Notes under the pieces: model-generated | Databases searched by the model: none | What the model was told of the DNA's origin: nothing | What the model saw: the letters and a program-made list of their open reading frames with translations, nothing else | Origin: a virus | DNA length: 42,736 nucleotides | IMG/VR virus record: IMGVR_UViG_3300013093_000089 | Location: 1 to 42,736 of that record | Reading direction: 5' to 3' (one strand) | Position numbers and translations under genes: made by a program | In this document: positions 42,067 through 42,736 of the stretch, piece after piece | How the letters are laid out: each line of letters begins with the position of its first letter | Position numbering within the stretch: the first letter of the stretch is position 1

Positions 42067-42736
42067 AGCTGATATTGCATGAACTTGATACTATATTCAT
42101 CAGCTATGATGAACCAAATGCCGAAGAGAATTATGCTAACCTTGTGAAAATAATACCATGGGCTAAGAGGATACATGGAGTAAAAGGCAGCGATGCTGCA
42201 CACAAAGCAGCAGCTAATCTCAGCGAGACTGATAGGTTTGTTACCGTCGATGCTGACAATGTAGTAGATCCTAGATTTTACCAACAAGACATATTGATAA
42301 CAGAAGAAAACAAAGATTTTGTGTTTTCTTGGTGCGGCCGCAACGTGATCAATGGACTAGTTTACGGTAACGGTGGACTCAAATGTTGGACCAAAGATTT
42401 CGTACTCAGCATGAAGACGCATGAAAACGCAGACCCATCAGATACAGAAAGTGTTGTTGAATTTTGTTTTGATACTAGATATTACCAAATGAATGAATGT
42501 TATTCTACCAGCTACATCAATGGATCGCCGTTCCAAGCATGGCGTGCTGGTTTCCGAGAAGGTGTAAAGATGAGCCTAAATAGAGGAGCCAGGGCAGATG
42601 ATATAAAATCTGTTTGGTGGCAAAACTATCAGAGACTGTTGATATGGATGAATGTTGGAGCTGATGTAAAAAATGGTCTCTGGGCCATGTACGGAGCGAG
42701 ATTAGGTTGCCACATGACTATGTGTAGCGAATGGGA
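42063..42736 (+). CDS. Glycosyltransferase-like protein 3 (partial at window end)
   Basis: The frame opens at ATG 42063, overlapping the previous stop by 4 bases, and runs off the right edge after 224 codons. It reads TIFISYDEPNAEENYANLVK near the start, then PWAKRIHGVKGSDAAHKAA and FVTVDADNVVDPRF, with a DAD (DxD-type) motif at residues 63-65. Opening strand, KG-x-x-A-A-x-N segment and DxD resemble family 2-type GT-A glycosyltransferases and recur in marine T4-like phages. The C-terminus is missing. Confidence 0.65.
   Translation, partial: MKLILHELDTIFISYDEPNAEENYANLVKIIPWAKRIHGVKGSDAAHKAAANLSETDRFVTVDADNVVDPRFYQQDILITEENKDFVFSWCGRNVINGLVYGNGGLKCWTKDFVLSMKTHENADPSDTESVVEFCFDTRYYQMNECYSTSYINGSPFQAWRAGFREGVKMSLNRGARADDIKSVWWQNYQRLLIWMNVGADVKNGLWAMYGARLGCHMTMCSEW

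Overview
This window looks like part of the genome of a marine T4-like myovirus, of the broad group that includes cyanophages and pelagiphages. The evidence is a T4-type baseplate block in canonical order (tail-tube cap-like, gp53, gp27-like hub, gp5, gp25, gp6, giant gp7-like protein). With it are gp46/gp47 recombination nuclease genes, a gp55-like late sigma factor, T4-type late promoters (ATAAATA), and a tail-fibre set ending in tail-collar and Ig-like modules. No host gene, integrase or photosynthesis gene is present, so the host cannot be named.

Layout. Positions 1-387 hold no credible gene but contain a run of hairpins that suggests a structured RNA of unknown class. Positions 388-5392 are on the minus strand: the late sigma factor, then gp47 and gp46 (the replication and recombination nuclease), a small conserved protein and two GIY-YIG endonucleases. 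Positions 5393-5468 form a divergent control region: a sigma70-like promoter drives the sigma factor leftward, and an overlapping late promoter drives the virion genes rightward. Positions 5469-15275 are the baseplate hub and wedge genes. Positions 15294-28994 are one 4566-residue ORF with a gp7-like N-terminus, a seven-repeat FG-GAP propeller and several adhesion-like modules. Positions 29012-39288 carry a small structural protein, three tail-fibre paralogues sharing an N-terminal module, and two further paralogues, one extended by five tandem Ig-like domains. Positions 39359-42736 carry a new transcription unit behind a sigma70-like promoter, with three glycosyltransferase-like proteins (the last cut by the window edge) and two conserved unknowns.

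How the genes work together. The sigma factor at 4559-5392 would direct RNA polymerase to the ATAAATA late promoters found before 5469, 11838, 29012, 33834 and 38317, switching on the virion genes. gp46/gp47 process DNA ends for recombination-dependent replication, to which late transcription is coupled in T4. The virion genes build a contractile-tail baseplate whose hub carries a cell-wall-cleaving domain and whose periphery carries a large set of receptor-binding modules. The glycosyltransferase cluster may modify the virion, the DNA or the host surface; the sequence does not say which.

Two core genes look broken in the sequence as given. gp46 has a one-base frameshift in a short T run (A run on the plus strand), and the gp27-like hub gene has an in-frame amber codon about 95 codons before its real end. 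Either could be a sequencing error, a true mutation or recoding.
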